Source: Oscillospiraceae bacterium (GTDB taxonomy: Bacteria > Bacillota > Clostridia > Oscillospirales > Oscillospiraceae). Taken from it: 62,595 nt of DNA. Under the pieces are notes generated by a model. It ran no database searches. It was given only the letters and a program-made list of their open reading frames with translations, and was not told where the DNA came from. Position numbers and translations under genes: made by a program. This document shows, piece after piece, positions 9,816-18,821 of this stretch (its first letter is position 1; each line of letters starts with the position of its first letter). Location: NCBI GenBank assembly GCA_029257695.1, contig JARIAU010000068.1:1-62595 (forward strand), read 5' to 3'.

Positions 9816-9857
9816 TGAAAAAACGGAGGGTATCCCTTGTGGGATACCCTCCGTTTT
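9816..9857 (-). terminator. Terminator of the kinase-like gene (minus strand)
   Basis: A 17-bp stem (9820-9836 with 9841-9857) with loop TTGT. On the minus strand it runs into a T tract four bases past the stop codon at 9861. It may also work in the plus direction. Confidence 0.9.
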
Positions 9858-9860
9858 GGT

Positions 9861-10301
9861 TCAATCCTGCATCCGTGCCTTCAGCGCCGCACAGACCGCT
9901 TCCGGGTCCGTTTCCCCGGACCGCACCCAAATCTCGTGGGCCACACCATCAAAACAGCCGTGCTTTCGTTCCAGCATGGCCGCCACCGGTGCGGGAAGAT
10001 TTCCATGCATCCGCTGCGCAAAGCGAGCCTTGATCTCCTCCAGCTCCGCCGTCACCAAGATCCGGATCGCACCCTCCGGCAGCAGGGCCAGATGCTCCTC
10101 CTCGGAAATGACATAAAAGAGGGGCGCTCCCATCACGGCTTCCCGCAGCTTCTTCTGAAAGAGCTTGGCTGCAATCGCCTCGTTCTTTGCCAGCCGCAGG
10201 TAGTCCTTTCCGGTGTAGATTTCGCCGCCAAAGGCAGCCTTCAGCTGTTCGGCCAGTGTTGACTTGCCGGTGCAGCTTTCTCCAATAATCGCAACAACCA
10301 T
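9861..10301 (-). CDS. Small P-loop kinase-like protein
   Basis: A 146-residue protein starting with a Walker A motif (IIGESCTGKST, residues 5-15). The rest resembles small nucleoside or shikimate-type kinases: a central EEEHLALLPEGAIRILVTAELEEIKARFAQR segment of lid and core helices. A GGAGG lies just upstream of the ATG. It is probably a cytosolic phosphotransferase, substrate unknown. It follows the LTA-synthase-like gene on the same strand with a 64-bp gap, which contains a hairpin without a T run, so co-transcription is possible. Identification beyond the P-loop fold is inference. Confidence 0.8.
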   Translation of the reverse strand: MVVAIIGESCTGKSTLAEQLKAAFGGEIYTGKDYLRLAKNEAIAAKLFQKKLREAVMGAPLFYVISEEEHLALLPEGAIRILVTAELEEIKARFAQRMHGNLPAPVAAMLERKHGCFDGVAHEIWVRSGETDPEAVCAALKARMQD

Positions 10302-10365
10302 CGTCGTCCTCCAATTCCGCAGACGGCCGCAGCCCGTCTGCCTGCTTATTTCTGCTGAATGATAT

Positions 10366-12276
10366 TCAGTTTGATTCGTTCACAAAGAAGAAGTCATGGG
10401 CCACATCCTCCCCAAACAGGTTGGCATATTGCAGCCAGCGATAAGTCTCTGCCAGCTCCTGCTGTTCCGGCGAAAGCTGCTCCTCCTCCCGCACGACCGT
10501 GCCGTCCTTGAGGATATAGCCCACCGGTGTAATGGCCTGAAATTCCTCTGCAACTCGGGACACAAACTTCATGTAGCCGGTCTGGGGATAGCCCGCCACC
10601 CGGCTGGCCATGGCCCCCAGGAAGCTGGCCCCCACCGTCAGCCCTTCCTGCTCCGGAATGTCAAAGTTGGCCCAAATCAGGAAGGGGGTCTTGTACTGCT
10701 CAATCAGCTCCGCATCCGTGCGGTCGTCCAACTCCTTGCCGTAAATGTCCTCAAACAGGTCGTTATCCAGCGGCGGCTGATGATCCCCGAAGAACAGGAT
10801 CACCGTAGGCTCCTCCACCTCCGTGTAGTGCGCAATGAGTGCCTGCATCGCCCGGTCGGACTCCCCCATCAAGGCCAAAAACTGGTTGGTGGTGTTGTCG
10901 TAGCCCTGCCCGGCAAAGTCCCCCGTCAGGACCACGCCCCGCTCCAGATGATTCCATGCCTTGTTGTAGCCGGAGTGATTCTGCATCGTCACATTGTGAA
11001 CGAAGCACCGCTGTCCGGCCGCCCGTGCGGCGTCGGTCAGCTGAAACACCCGCTCATAGTCGGCTCGATCCGACACATATTCCCGCACAAGATCCTCGTC
11101 GGTGTAGTTGGTGTCGATGTCGTCCCCCACCCGGTGATCCTGATAATACTGGGATTGGAAGCCCATCCACGGGTAGGCAAAGGTGCGGTTCCAGCCCGAG
11201 GCCAGATAGGGGTGGTAGGCACTGGTCCGCAGCTGCATGGCGTCGGCCGTCTGTGCCAGAGAGGCCGTGCCGTCCCGCAGATACATCTGGTAGGCCACCG
11301 TGCCGCTGGACAGGAAGGCATTGGTGTTGCCGGTCAGCACCTCAAATTCCACCGAAGCCGTGCCGCCGCCGGTGACCGGCGAGATCATGTCGCCCCGAAT
11401 GGTATTTTCCCGCAGTGCGTGGAGGAAGGGCGTAGGGTCCCCGGACAGGGTCAGCCCGTCATACTCCGTGAGGTCTGCATAGGACTCATTCATGACGATA
11501 ATGAAGTTGGTCACCGCCTGCTCCGCATTGGACAGATCGTCCGAGGATTCCAGCAGGTCAATGCGATTTTTCACCTTCTGCTCCGAGTAACCCTCCGGCT
11601 TTTCCACCCGCATATAGCGGGCCGACACCGTGAAGTTCAGCAAAAATCCGTTGCCCTTGGTGAACCACTGCTGGGCGTAAATATCACAGGCCGGCAGCAT
11701 TCCGGTGAAGAAAAACACCCCGATGTAGATCAGCCAGCCGCCGCACAGGCCGATGCAGGTCCGCTTGAGCCACCGCTTTCCGCCAAACCGCTCCGGCTCC
11801 TTGGGCAGGAATGCCAGCGGCAGCAGCACCGCTGCCAGCACCGCCACACCGCACCAGACGAAGAAGTCCGGCGTATAGTCATAATTTCCCGCCACATTGA
11901 CCGCTGTGCGGAGACTAAGCAGGTCAATGGGGAACAGGGCCCGTCCTCGAAATTCCAGAATATAGTGGTTTGCAAGCCCCATAACGAAGCTTAGGCCCAT
12001 GGTGATGGCGATGCTGCCCTTTCTGCGGCCGGTGGCCAGCCAGGCAAAGGTCAGAATGCAGCCGTACCACAGCAGGTTCAGCCCCCACTGCCATGCCTCC
12101 AAGCTGCGGAAGGGGTTGTTCTCACTAAGCAGCTCCACCTCCAAAAATGCAATCAGCGGAGTGAGCACAAACAGCAGCCACAGGGCCTTCTGTCCCGGCA
12201 TCGTCCAAATACGGCGGCCGACCCACCGCAATCCGGCACGGCAGCGGCCCCACAGGCCAGTTGTCTTTGTTTCCAT
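10366..12276 (-). CDS. LTA synthase-like membrane sulfatase
   Basis: A 636-residue protein of the alkaline-phosphatase/sulfatase superfamily. The start at 12276 has GAGGGA upstream; a longer in-frame ORF lacks one. Five hydrophobic segments occupy roughly residues 25-215, followed by an extracellular catalytic domain beginning with NFIIVMNESYADLTE, which resembles the LTA-synthase metal-binding/nucleophile entry, and FFGDHQPPLD further on (a metal-binding Asp-His). Such enzymes polymerise glycerol-phosphate from phosphatidylglycerol or transfer phosphoglycerol to glycans. The canonical nucleophile is a Thr; here the matching position is not certain. It lies downstream of rny but beyond that gene's terminator. 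Confidence 0.88.
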   Translation of the reverse strand: METKTTGLWGRCRAGLRWVGRRIWTMPGQKALWLLFVLTPLIAFLEVELLSENNPFRSLEAWQWGLNLLWYGCILTFAWLATGRRKGSIAITMGLSFVMGLANHYILEFRGRALFPIDLLSLRTAVNVAGNYDYTPDFFVWCGVAVLAAVLLPLAFLPKEPERFGGKRWLKRTCIGLCGGWLIYIGVFFFTGMLPACDIYAQQWFTKGNGFLLNFTVSARYMRVEKPEGYSEQKVKNRIDLLESSDDLSNAEQAVTNFIIVMNESYADLTEYDGLTLSGDPTPFLHALRENTIRGDMISPVTGGGTASVEFEVLTGNTNAFLSSGTVAYQMYLRDGTASLAQTADAMQLRTSAYHPYLASGWNRTFAYPWMGFQSQYYQDHRVGDDIDTNYTDEDLVREYVSDRADYERVFQLTDAARAAGQRCFVHNVTMQNHSGYNKAWNHLERGVVLTGDFAGQGYDNTTNQFLALMGESDRAMQALIAHYTEVEEPTVILFFGDHQPPLDNDLFEDIYGKELDDRTDAELIEQYKTPFLIWANFDIPEQEGLTVGASFLGAMASRVAGYPQTGYMKFVSRVAEEFQAITPVGYILKDGTVVREEEQLSPEQQELAETYRWLQYANLFGEDVAHDFFFVNESN

Positions 12277-12353
12277 ATACCATTCCCTCAATCTAAACAT
12301 GTTCGGAGTATGCTGCACCGGAGTGGCTCCGGCGGCACTGCCCCATGGGTTCC

Positions 12354-12394
12354 CACACAAAAAACAGGCATCGGAAGGATGTTCCGATGCCTGT
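12354..12394 (-). terminator. Terminator of rny
   Basis: A 12-bp perfect stem (12364-12375 with 12383-12394) followed on the minus strand by TTTTTTGTG. Confidence 0.9.
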
Positions 12395-12411
12395 CTGATG
12401 TTTGGATGGGA

Positions 12412-13956
12412 TTACTTGGCGTACTCCACAGCCTTGGTCTCCCGAATCAGGTTGACCTTGATCTGGCCGGGGTACTCCATCTCTTCCTCGATCTTGTTGG
12501 CGATTTCACGGGCCAGCAGGGCCATGCGATCCTCGTCCACCTCGTCGGGCTTGATCATGATGCGGACCTCACGGCCGGCCTGAATGGCATAGGCCTTTTC
12601 CACACCACGGAAGGAAGTGGAGATCTCCTCCAGCTTCTCCAGACGCTTGATGTAGTTCTCCACATTCTCACGGCGGGCACCGGGGCGAGCAGCGGAGATG
12701 GCATCGGCAGCCTGCACCAGGCAGGCCACGATGGTCTGGGGCTCAATGTCGTTGTGGTGAGCGGCGATGGCATGCACCACTTCTTCATTTTCCTTATAGC
12801 GGCGAGCCAGATCCACACCGATCTGGACATGGCTGCCCTCGATCTCGTGGTCCACGCTCTTGCCCAGGTCATGCAGCAGACCGGCACGCTTGGCCATGGT
12901 CACATCGGCCCCCAGCTCAGCGGCCAGCAAGCCGGCCAGATGGGACACCTCGATGGAGTGGCTCAGCACATTCTGACCATAGCTGGTGCGGTAATGCTGG
13001 CGGCCCAGCAGCTTGACCAGCTCGGGATGCAGGCCGTGGACATTGGTTTCCAGCACGGCACGCTCGCCCTCGCTCTTGATGGTGGCCTCCACCTCACGCT
13101 TGGCTTTCTCCACCATCTCCTCGATGCGGGCGGGGTGGATGCGGCCGTCGGTGATCAGGCGCTCCAGTGCAATACGGGTGATTTCCCGGCGCACGGGGTC
13201 AAAGCAGGAGACCGTGATGGCCTCGGGCGTATCGTCGATGATCAGCTCGGCACCGGTGAGGGTTTCCAGGGTGCGGATATTGCGGCCCTCACGGCCGATG
13301 ATGCGGCCCTTCATTTCATCGTTGGGCAGGGGCACAACGGAAACGGTGGTCTCTGCCACATGGTCTGCGGCGCAGCGCTGAATGGCCAGCGCAATCTGCT
13401 CCCGGGCGTAGGTCTCTGCCTCTTCTTTGAACTTGGCCTGGATTTCCTTCAGCTTGACGGCCTCCTCATGGGTGACTTCGTCTGCCAGCTGATTGATGAG
13501 GTAGGCCTTGGCTTCCTCTGCGGTCAGACCGCTCAGCCGCTCCAGCAGATCCATCTCTGCCTTCTTCAGCTGCTTGACCTCTTCCCGGGTCTTTTCCACA
13601 GCGACCAGCTTGGACTGAAGTTTTTCTTCCTTCTTTTCCATCACATCGGTCTTGCGGTCCAGATTGTCCTCCTTCTGCTGCAGGCGGCGCTCCTGCTTCT
13701 GCAGATCGGAACGGCGCTCCTTCACATCGGCGTCAAAGGCAACCCGCTCTTTCTGAATGGTCTCATGGGCTTCCAGGACCATCTCACGCTTTTTGTTCTC
13801 GCCTTCCTTGATGGCCACATTGACAATGCGGGTGGCCTCCTGCTCGGCGGAGCCGATTTCCTTTTCCGCCGTATTTTTGCGATAGAGAATACCCACTGCA
13901 ACGCCGACGATCAGACAGACCAGCCCTGCAATGAGTGCGGAAATAACAGCGATCAT
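12412..13956 (-). CDS. rny: Ribonuclease Y
   Basis: A 514-residue membrane-anchored endoribonuclease that starts bulk mRNA decay in Firmicutes. The ATG at 13956 follows AGGAGG and begins a single transmembrane helix ([20 protein letters not shown]). A long charged coiled coil covers about residues 30-200, a KH domain with the [11 protein letters not shown] loop follows, then the HD domain with the metal-binding motif ([11 protein letters not shown]) and EGSHVQIG. The length matches family members. The gene has a long 5' leader containing a terminator (see separate entry) and its own downstream terminator, so it is monocistronic. Confidence 0.97.
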   Translation of the reverse strand: MIAVISALIAGLVCLIVGVAVGILYRKNTAEKEIGSAEQEATRIVNVAIKEGENKKREMVLEAHETIQKERVAFDADVKERRSDLQKQERRLQQKEDNLDRKTDVMEKKEEKLQSKLVAVEKTREEVKQLKKAEMDLLERLSGLTAEEAKAYLINQLADEVTHEEAVKLKEIQAKFKEEAETYAREQIALAIQRCAADHVAETTVSVVPLPNDEMKGRIIGREGRNIRTLETLTGAELIIDDTPEAITVSCFDPVRREITRIALERLITDGRIHPARIEEMVEKAKREVEATIKSEGERAVLETNVHGLHPELVKLLGRQHYRTSYGQNVLSHSIEVSHLAGLLAAELGADVTMAKRAGLLHDLGKSVDHEIEGSHVQIGVDLARRYKENEEVVHAIAAHHNDIEPQTIVACLVQAADAISAARPGARRENVENYIKRLEKLEEISTSFRGVEKAYAIQAGREVRIMIKPDEVDEDRMALLAREIANKIEEEMEYPGQIKVNLIRETKAVEYAK

Positions 13957-14239
13957 GTTTACACCTCCTATTTGGATTACTGTTTGGCTTATTATGCCAG
14001 TTATTTGGTGGATTTTCTTTCGAAAATGGGTACAAAAAAGCACTTTGCGGATACTGTACAGCCTTCGCAAAGTGCCAAGAACGAATGGGAAAAAGGCCCA
14101 AAAGGGCGCCCCTGTGATCGGATTGTGCTGCAAACGCTCCCCGCCCCGAACAAAGCTCCGGGCCGGTGATGCCTGCCATTGTATGAAACTATGAAACAAT
14201 CTATCTCAAAGGGAGAACCTCAGTTCCCCAAAAGTATCC
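13957..14239 (-). ncRNA. Long structured leader of rny (or separate small RNA)
   Basis: A 283-nt transcript leader is predicted between the promoter at 14246-14274 and the rny ATG. It contains a 5' hairpin (14212-14218 with 14223-14229), and a full intrinsic terminator (14040-14049 with 14066-14075, then T6) about 80 bases before the start codon. The first seven transcribed bases (14240-14234) are complementary to 14053-14047, part of the terminator's loop and stem, so an alternative pairing exists. It could be an attenuated leader or a ~200-nt independent RNA (a 6S-like RNA is one alternative). It does not match T-box, SRP RNA, tmRNA or RNase P signatures that I know. Confidence 0.5.
14032..14075 (-). 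terminator. Intrinsic terminator inside the rny leader
   Basis: A perfect 10-bp stem (14040-14049 with 14066-14075) around a 16-nt loop; on the minus strand it is followed by TTTTTTG. It lies after spoIIP and before rny, so it could end spoIIP read-through, end a small RNA, or attenuate rny. Confidence 0.8.
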
Positions 14240-14245
14240 GTATGT

Positions 14246-14274
14246 ATTTTACAGAAGTTTGTGGGAAGTGTCAA
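14246..14274 (-). promoter_or_regulatory. Consensus sigma-A promoter upstream of the rny leader
   Basis: On the minus strand TTGACA (14274-14269), exactly 17 bp, then TAAAAT (14251-14246). It starts about 40 bases past the spoIIP stop. Confidence 0.8.
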
Positions 14275-14313
14275 GTTCCTTTCCATTCAGAACGATTTTT
14301 TTGCACATTGTTT

Positions 14314-15456
14314 TTATTCTGCCAGCATGGTTTGATACACCTCACCCGCCGCCCGTGCAAACCGAGCCGCTCCCCGCAGGGCCTCCTGCAAGGTGTTTCC
14401 GCTGGTGCCCACCTCCACGATCATGGAGGCCGGGGTCAGGTGTTGATTGAACCGCTGGGAGCGCAGATTGATGGGGCGGGCCAGTGTGGGCTCGATGGCG
14501 GTCATCCCCTGCTGAATGTGGGCCGCCACATTCAGATTGTTCTGCCAGTTTGGATGATCCAGTCCCCCGTCGTTGGTTCCGATGACCAGCATCACCTGCG
14601 CCGTCTTTTCTCCCTCCACCTCGGTCACCGCCTTGTACACCGTGCCGTCCTCTGCAATCAGGGCATCCCGATGCACATCCAGCACCACCGAAATGGACGG
14701 GTTCTGCTCCAGAATGCCCCGCACCCCCTGCAAGGAACGGGTATAGGAGCCGGTGTAGCTGGGATAGTCATAGAGTGTGGTGTCATGCAGCACGGAAAAT
14801 CCCATTTCTTCCAGTACGCCCTGAATCTCATCTCCCACTCGAATGACATTATAATTGGGGTCATCTGTCCGGGAATAGTCCGTTTCCTTGTATTGGTCTT
14901 CGCCGGCCATGGTATAAGCTTCTGTAGCATGGGTGTGCATAATGAGGATCTGGGGTCCTTCCGAGGCCGGCCGGATGGTTTGGTCCAGCACCGAAGCAGC
15001 TATGGCGTCCGGGTCCACCGTCAGATGGTCGGTACTGTTATTGACCTCCACCGAGCCAACCACCGTGTTTCCGTTGGCCTTCATGGTCCGCTCCACTGCA
15101 TTCCCGCCGTCCTCCGGCTCCGAGGCTTCCCGTTCTTCGGCCGGAGGCGGATCACAGCTGCTGTCCGCCGCAGGGACAAAGATCTCCTCGGTTTCATCCC
15201 CCTCCACCGGCGGCTGCGTCCGCTCCCGGGGCTCGTCCGGTCCCGCCAAAGCGGAAGGCTCGTCCGCCCAAACCGGGCCAAGCTCTGTTTCCAGCAGCGT
15301 TCGGGCCAGCACATCCTTGGGCCGAAATCCATCCCGAGGCAGAGGGATGCCGCCCCGATACAGGGTGCCCAGCAGCAGTACGCCCGCCGTCAAAGGCACC
15401 AGCCGTCCCCGCCGGATCTTTTTTTGTGGCTTTTTCTGCACATCCTTCACCTCCAT
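14314..15456 (-). CDS. spoIIP: Stage II sporulation protein P
   Basis: A 380-residue sporulation amidase/endopeptidase that works with SpoIID and SpoIIM to degrade septal peptidoglycan during engulfment. A basic N-terminus precedes one transmembrane segment (about residues 19-34), then a low-complexity Pro/Glu-rich linker to about residue 130. The catalytic domain starts with ILIMHTHATEAYT, the SpoIIP zinc-binding segment, and continues with VVLDVHRDA and the conserved MLVIGTNDGGLDHPNW. It is a marker for endospore formation. In Bacillus it follows gpr in a sigma-E unit; here it stands alone, divergent from ychF. Confidence 0.95.
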   Translation of the reverse strand: MEVKDVQKKPQKKIRRGRLVPLTAGVLLLGTLYRGGIPLPRDGFRPKDVLARTLLETELGPVWADEPSALAGPDEPRERTQPPVEGDETEEIFVPAADSSCDPPPAEEREASEPEDGGNAVERTMKANGNTVVGSVEVNNSTDHLTVDPDAIAASVLDQTIRPASEGPQILIMHTHATEAYTMAGEDQYKETDYSRTDDPNYNVIRVGDEIQGVLEEMGFSVLHDTTLYDYPSYTGSYTRSLQGVRGILEQNPSISVVLDVHRDALIAEDGTVYKAVTEVEGEKTAQVMLVIGTNDGGLDHPNWQNNLNVAAHIQQGMTAIEPTLARPINLRSQRFNQHLTPASMIVEVGTSGNTLQEALRGAARFARAAGEVYQTMLAE

Positions 15457-15572
15457 CGGTCTGCTCTCTTATCCTATGCGCCGGATGCCAGACCATGCCG
15501 GAAATGTTTCCCGCTCCTCCGACCGCCTTCTCCGTCCTTTCCCATGGTTTCCCCGAAGATGTGCCGAATCTA

Positions 15573-15601
15573 TTGCCAACGCCCGGCAGACACGCTATAA
15601 T
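15573..15601 (+). promoter_or_regulatory. Sigma-A promoter of ychF
   Basis: TTGCCA (15573-15578), 17 bp, TATAAT (15596-15601), 57 bases before the ATG. Confidence 0.8.
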
Positions 15602-15657
15602 ATAGCCTGAAAAATAACGCCGTTTCCGAATCACGGCGAAAGGATGCGTAAATAGAT

Positions 15658-16785
15658 ATGAAATTAGGTATCGTGGGTCTGCCCAATGTGGGCAAGAGCA
15701 CCCTGTTCAATGCAATCACCTCCACCAAGAACGCACAGGCCGCCAACTATCCCTTCTGCACCATCGAGCCCAACAGCGGCATCGTTCCGGTGCCGGATGC
15801 CCGTCTGGACAAGCTGTGTGAGATCTGGGACACCGACAAGCGCACCCCTGCGGTGGTGGAGTTCGTGGACATCGCCGGTCTGGTGAAGGGCGCAAGCCAG
15901 GGTGCCGGTCTGGGCAACAAGTTCTTGGGCCACATCCGGGAGTGCGACGCCATCGTCCATGTGGTCCGCTGCTTTGACGACGACAACATCATCCATGTGG
16001 TGGAGGATGCCACCAAGCCCGTGGCGGTGGACCCCGACGGGGACATCGAGTGCATCGACACCGAGCTGGTGCTGGCCGACCTGGAGATGGTCCAGAACCG
16101 CATTGCCCGCATCACCAAGACCGCAAAGAGCGGCAACAAGGCCGCCGGTGCGGAGCTGCGCTGGCTGGAGCCCCTCTGCGCCCATCTGGGCGAGGGCAAG
16201 AGCGCCCGTACCTTCGAGTTTGACGACAGCGACGACAGCCAGAATCTGGCCCGCAAGGAAATGGGTCTGCTCTCCGCCAAGCCCATCATCTACGCCTGCA
16301 ATATGGATGATGACGGTGTGGCCGCTCCCGAGGCCAACCCCTATTACCAGATCGTCAAGGCCCGTGCCGAGGTGGAGGGCGCCGAGGTGCTGCCCATCTG
16401 CGCCAAGACCGAGGAAGAACTGGCCGAGCTGGATGCCGAGGATCGTGCCATGTTCATGGAGGATCTGGGCATTGCCGAATCCGGTCTGGACCGTCTGATC
16501 CAGACCAGCTATGCCCTGCTGGGCCTGATTTCCTTCCTGACCGACGGCAAGAAGGAGTGCCGAGCCTGGACCATCAAGCGCGGCACCAAGGCGCCCCAGG
16601 CTGCCGGTAAGATCCACAGCGACTTTGAGCGCGGCTTTATCCGTGCCGGCGTGTGCAACTTCGACGAGCTGATGGCTTGCGGCGGCAAGATGAGCGAAGT
16701 CAAGGCCCGTGGCCTGTACCGCTCCGAGGGCAAGGAGTATGTGGTCAAGGACGGCGACATCATCGAATTCCTGTTCAATGTGTAA
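15658..16785 (+). CDS. ychF: Redox-regulated ATPase YchF (OBG family)
   Basis: A 375-residue Obg-like P-loop protein that prefers ATP over GTP and associates with ribosomes. The Walker A is GLPNVGKST (residues 6-14); VEFVDIAGLVKGASQGAGLGNKFL is the extended switch II region. NMDD takes the place of the NKxD motif, as is typical of this ATP-preferring branch. A C-terminal TGS domain follows the helical insert. A good promoter precedes it and a strong terminator ends it, so it is monocistronic. The GC-ending codon bias suggests high expression. Confidence 0.96.
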   Translation: MKLGIVGLPNVGKSTLFNAITSTKNAQAANYPFCTIEPNSGIVPVPDARLDKLCEIWDTDKRTPAVVEFVDIAGLVKGASQGAGLGNKFLGHIRECDAIVHVVRCFDDDNIIHVVEDATKPVAVDPDGDIECIDTELVLADLEMVQNRIARITKTAKSGNKAAGAELRWLEPLCAHLGEGKSARTFEFDDSDDSQNLARKEMGLLSAKPIIYACNMDDDGVAAPEANPYYQIVKARAEVEGAEVLPICAKTEEELAELDAEDRAMFMEDLGIAESGLDRLIQTSYALLGLISFLTDGKKECRAWTIKRGTKAPQAAGKIHSDFERGFIRAGVCNFDELMACGGKMSEVKARGLYRSEGKEYVVKDGDIIEFLFNV

Positions 16786-16797
16786 TTGAATTCAGCC

Positions 16798-16840
16798 ACG
16801 GGCGTGCAGAAATCGAACTTCTGCACGCCCGTTTTGTTTT
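16798..16840 (+). terminator. Terminator of ychF
   Basis: A 14-bp stem (16798-16811 with 16819-16832) followed by a T-rich run. Confidence 0.95.
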
Positions 16841-16903
16841 GTGTCATGCAAGGGACCCATCCCGGCAGCCCCCTGTTCCGCTTCCCCCGAATCTGCCGAA
16901 AAC

Positions 16904-16946
16904 AAAAAAACCGGAGTGTGCCAAAATTCGGCACACTCCGGTTTTT
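16904..16946. terminator. Bidirectional terminator between ychF and the lipoprotein gene
   Basis: A 13-bp perfect stem (16910-16922 with 16930-16942) flanked by A7 on the left and T5 on the right, so it can act on both strands; for the minus strand it ends the dusB-lipoprotein unit. Confidence 0.9.
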
Positions 16947-16969
16947 CGTTCAAGTCTCAGTTCGGCATG

Positions 16970-17623
16970 TCAGCTCACCTGGCAGCCGCCCCACTCCACC
17001 ACCGTAAATCCGGTGCGCTCCGGTGCCGTGAGGGTCTGGGGCGGGAGCTCCACCGCCTCCTCCAGCGGCTTCCATGCCAGGAACACCCGCAGCAGGGTGT
17101 CCGGCTCCGGCGCAATGGTCAGCGGTGCGGTCCGGGTGTAGGCCTCCGACTGGAAGGAAAGGAGGTTGTAGGGATGTGCCTCCAGCTTGGGGAGCCAGTA
17201 GACGATGAACTCATTGGCCTCTCGCCGGTTCAGCCCCAGTTGAGCCAGAGCCTGCTCCAAAAAGGCGGCAGAGTCCGCTCCGGCCACACAGAATCCTTCC
17301 GAAAAATCATAGTCCGCCGGGGCCTCGCCTTCCCAGTAGAGGTAGTTGTAGCTCTGACCGGCGGCATCCGTCAGCGTGCCGTCGGGTCGGGCGGTGACCG
17401 TCCATCCGTCCCGATAGGCAGGGTAAGTGCAGTTCAGCGTTCCGGCATAGTCCAAGCGCAGGGACACCTCCGTTTCCTCCGGCGGATAGAGGTAGATCAC
17501 CGGTTTTTCCACATACAGATCGTCCGCATCGTCAATCTCCCCCTGACAGGCGGTCAGCAGGCCCAAGGTCAGCAGCACCAGAACCAGCAATCCCACATAG
17601 CTTCTCCACTTGCTTCCGTTCAT
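16970..17623 (-). CDS. Secreted lipoprotein, unknown function
   Basis: A 217-residue protein with a signal sequence and lipobox LLTAC (lipidated Cys26). The mature part begins EKPVIYLYPPEETEVSLRLDY and continues with a beta-rich region containing CTYP and YNYLYWEG. I recall this motif set from uncharacterised bacterial surface proteins, but no function is known to me. One conserved Cys pair in the mature part (about residues 64 and 111) could form a disulfide. It follows dusB by 57 bp on the same strand and probably shares its promoter. Confidence 0.85.
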   Translation of the reverse strand: MNGSKWRSYVGLLVLVLLTLGLLTACQGEIDDADDLYVEKPVIYLYPPEETEVSLRLDYAGTLNCTYPAYRDGWTVTARPDGTLTDAAGQSYNYLYWEGEAPADYDFSEGFCVAGADSAAFLEQALAQLGLNRREANEFIVYWLPKLEAHPYNLLSFQSEAYTRTAPLTIAPEPDTLLRVFLAWKPLEEAVELPPQTLTAPERTGFTVVEWGGCQVS

Positions 17624-17680
17624 TCGATATGCGCTCCTTTCTTTTCCCCCGTGCAGACGACCGCCTCTGGATGCGGTGGG

Positions 17681-18658
17681 TTATCGTCCCTCACACAGGT
17701 CGTTTTTGATGCCTCGGGTCACACGGTAAATGTCCTCCATGGACTGGATCTTGCAGATTTCGCTTTTCCAATAGGCGGTATGGGGAACCCCCTTCAAATA
17801 CCAGGCATAATGCTTTCTGGCCTCCAGACAGGCGATTTTCTCGCCCTTCTGCTGCCGGGCCAGCTCAAACTGCCGCACGGCGGTGTCACACCGGTCCTCC
17901 AGCGGCGGCAGGGGCGGAATGGGCTCCCCGGCAATGGCAGCGGCAGCCTGACGGAAGATCCACGGATTTCCGAAGGCCGCCCGTCCGATCATCGCCATGT
18001 CACAGCCGGTATAGTGCAGGATGTGGGCGGCATCTTCCCCGGAGGCCACATCTCCGTTGGCAATGACCGGAATGGACACCGCCTGCTTGACCTGACGGAT
18101 GATGTCCCAGTCCGCCTTTCCGGCGTACATCTGGGTGCGGGTGCGGCCGTGGATGGCAATGGCATCCGCTCCGGCCGACTCCAGCAGCTGGGCAAATTCC
18201 ACCGCATTGACGCTGCCCTTGTCCCAGCCCTTGCGGATTTTGACCGTCACCGGCTTGCCGCAGGCGGCCTTCACCTTCCGCACGATGTCCGCCGCCGTGT
18301 CCGGCGTCCGCATCAGACCGCTGCCGTCCCCGTGGGCGGCCACTTTTGGCACCGGACATCCCATATTGATGTCAATGATGTCCGGGTCCACCAGTCGGAC
18401 CACTTTTTCCGCCGCCATGGCCATGCACTCCGGATCGCTGCCGAAGATCTGCACCGCCACCGGATGCTCCCCCTGCCCCAGTTCCATGATCTGAATGGTT
18501 TTGCTGTCCTGAAAGCACAGGGCCTTTGCGCTGACCATTTCGGTATATGTGTAGCCTGCGCCCTGCTCCCGGCAGATGGTGCGGAACGCCAAGTCCGTCA
18601 CTCCCGCCATGGGGGCCAGCGCCAGTTTTGATTCGATATTGACCTTGCCGATTTGCAT
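17681..18658 (-). CDS. dusB: tRNA-dihydrouridine synthase (DusB-like)
   Basis: A 325-residue FMN- and NADPH-dependent enzyme that reduces specific uridines of tRNA to dihydrouridine. The TIM-barrel N-terminus shows [15 protein letters not shown]; the catalytic Cys sits in NMGCPVPKV and the [11 protein letters not shown] and [15 protein letters not shown] segments bind FMN and phosphate. GGAGG precedes the ATG. It is the first gene of a two-gene unit with a lipoprotein and has a good promoter. In Bacillus dusB is often near lysS or the folate genes; that context is absent here. Confidence 0.96.
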   Translation of the reverse strand: MQIGKVNIESKLALAPMAGVTDLAFRTICREQGAGYTYTEMVSAKALCFQDSKTIQIMELGQGEHPVAVQIFGSDPECMAMAAEKVVRLVDPDIIDINMGCPVPKVAAHGDGSGLMRTPDTAADIVRKVKAACGKPVTVKIRKGWDKGSVNAVEFAQLLESAGADAIAIHGRTRTQMYAGKADWDIIRQVKQAVSIPVIANGDVASGEDAAHILHYTGCDMAMIGRAAFGNPWIFRQAAAAIAGEPIPPLPPLEDRCDTAVRQFELARQQKGEKIACLEARKHYAWYLKGVPHTAYWKSEICKIQSMEDIYRVTRGIKNDLCEGR

Positions 18659-18692
18659 AATTGCTCCTCCGAATACACGATGATTTCAAGGT

Positions 18693-18721
18693 ATTTTATC
18701 ATTTTTTCCGCCGCCGCTCAA
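18693..18721 (-). promoter_or_regulatory. Sigma-A promoter of dusB
   Basis: On the minus strand TTGAGC (18721-18716), 17 bp, TAAAAT (18698-18693). Confidence 0.65.
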
Positions 18722-18821
18722 GTATTGTCCCGAAAGTGCGTTCCTCTTTGTATTTCCCGACCCCTTCTGCGCCCCTTCCCTCCTATACTGTGGATACAAT
18801 CCATACAAAGGAGGAACTGCT

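Noticed and set aside
10319-10341. Hairpin after the LTA-synthase-like gene as a terminator
   Set aside because: The 8-bp stem is real but no T run follows on either strand, so its role is unclear.
13957-14199. An upstream in-frame extension of rny of about 81 residues
   Set aside because: It would run through a strong terminator hairpin; the downstream ATG has AGGAGG and starts the known transmembrane helix.
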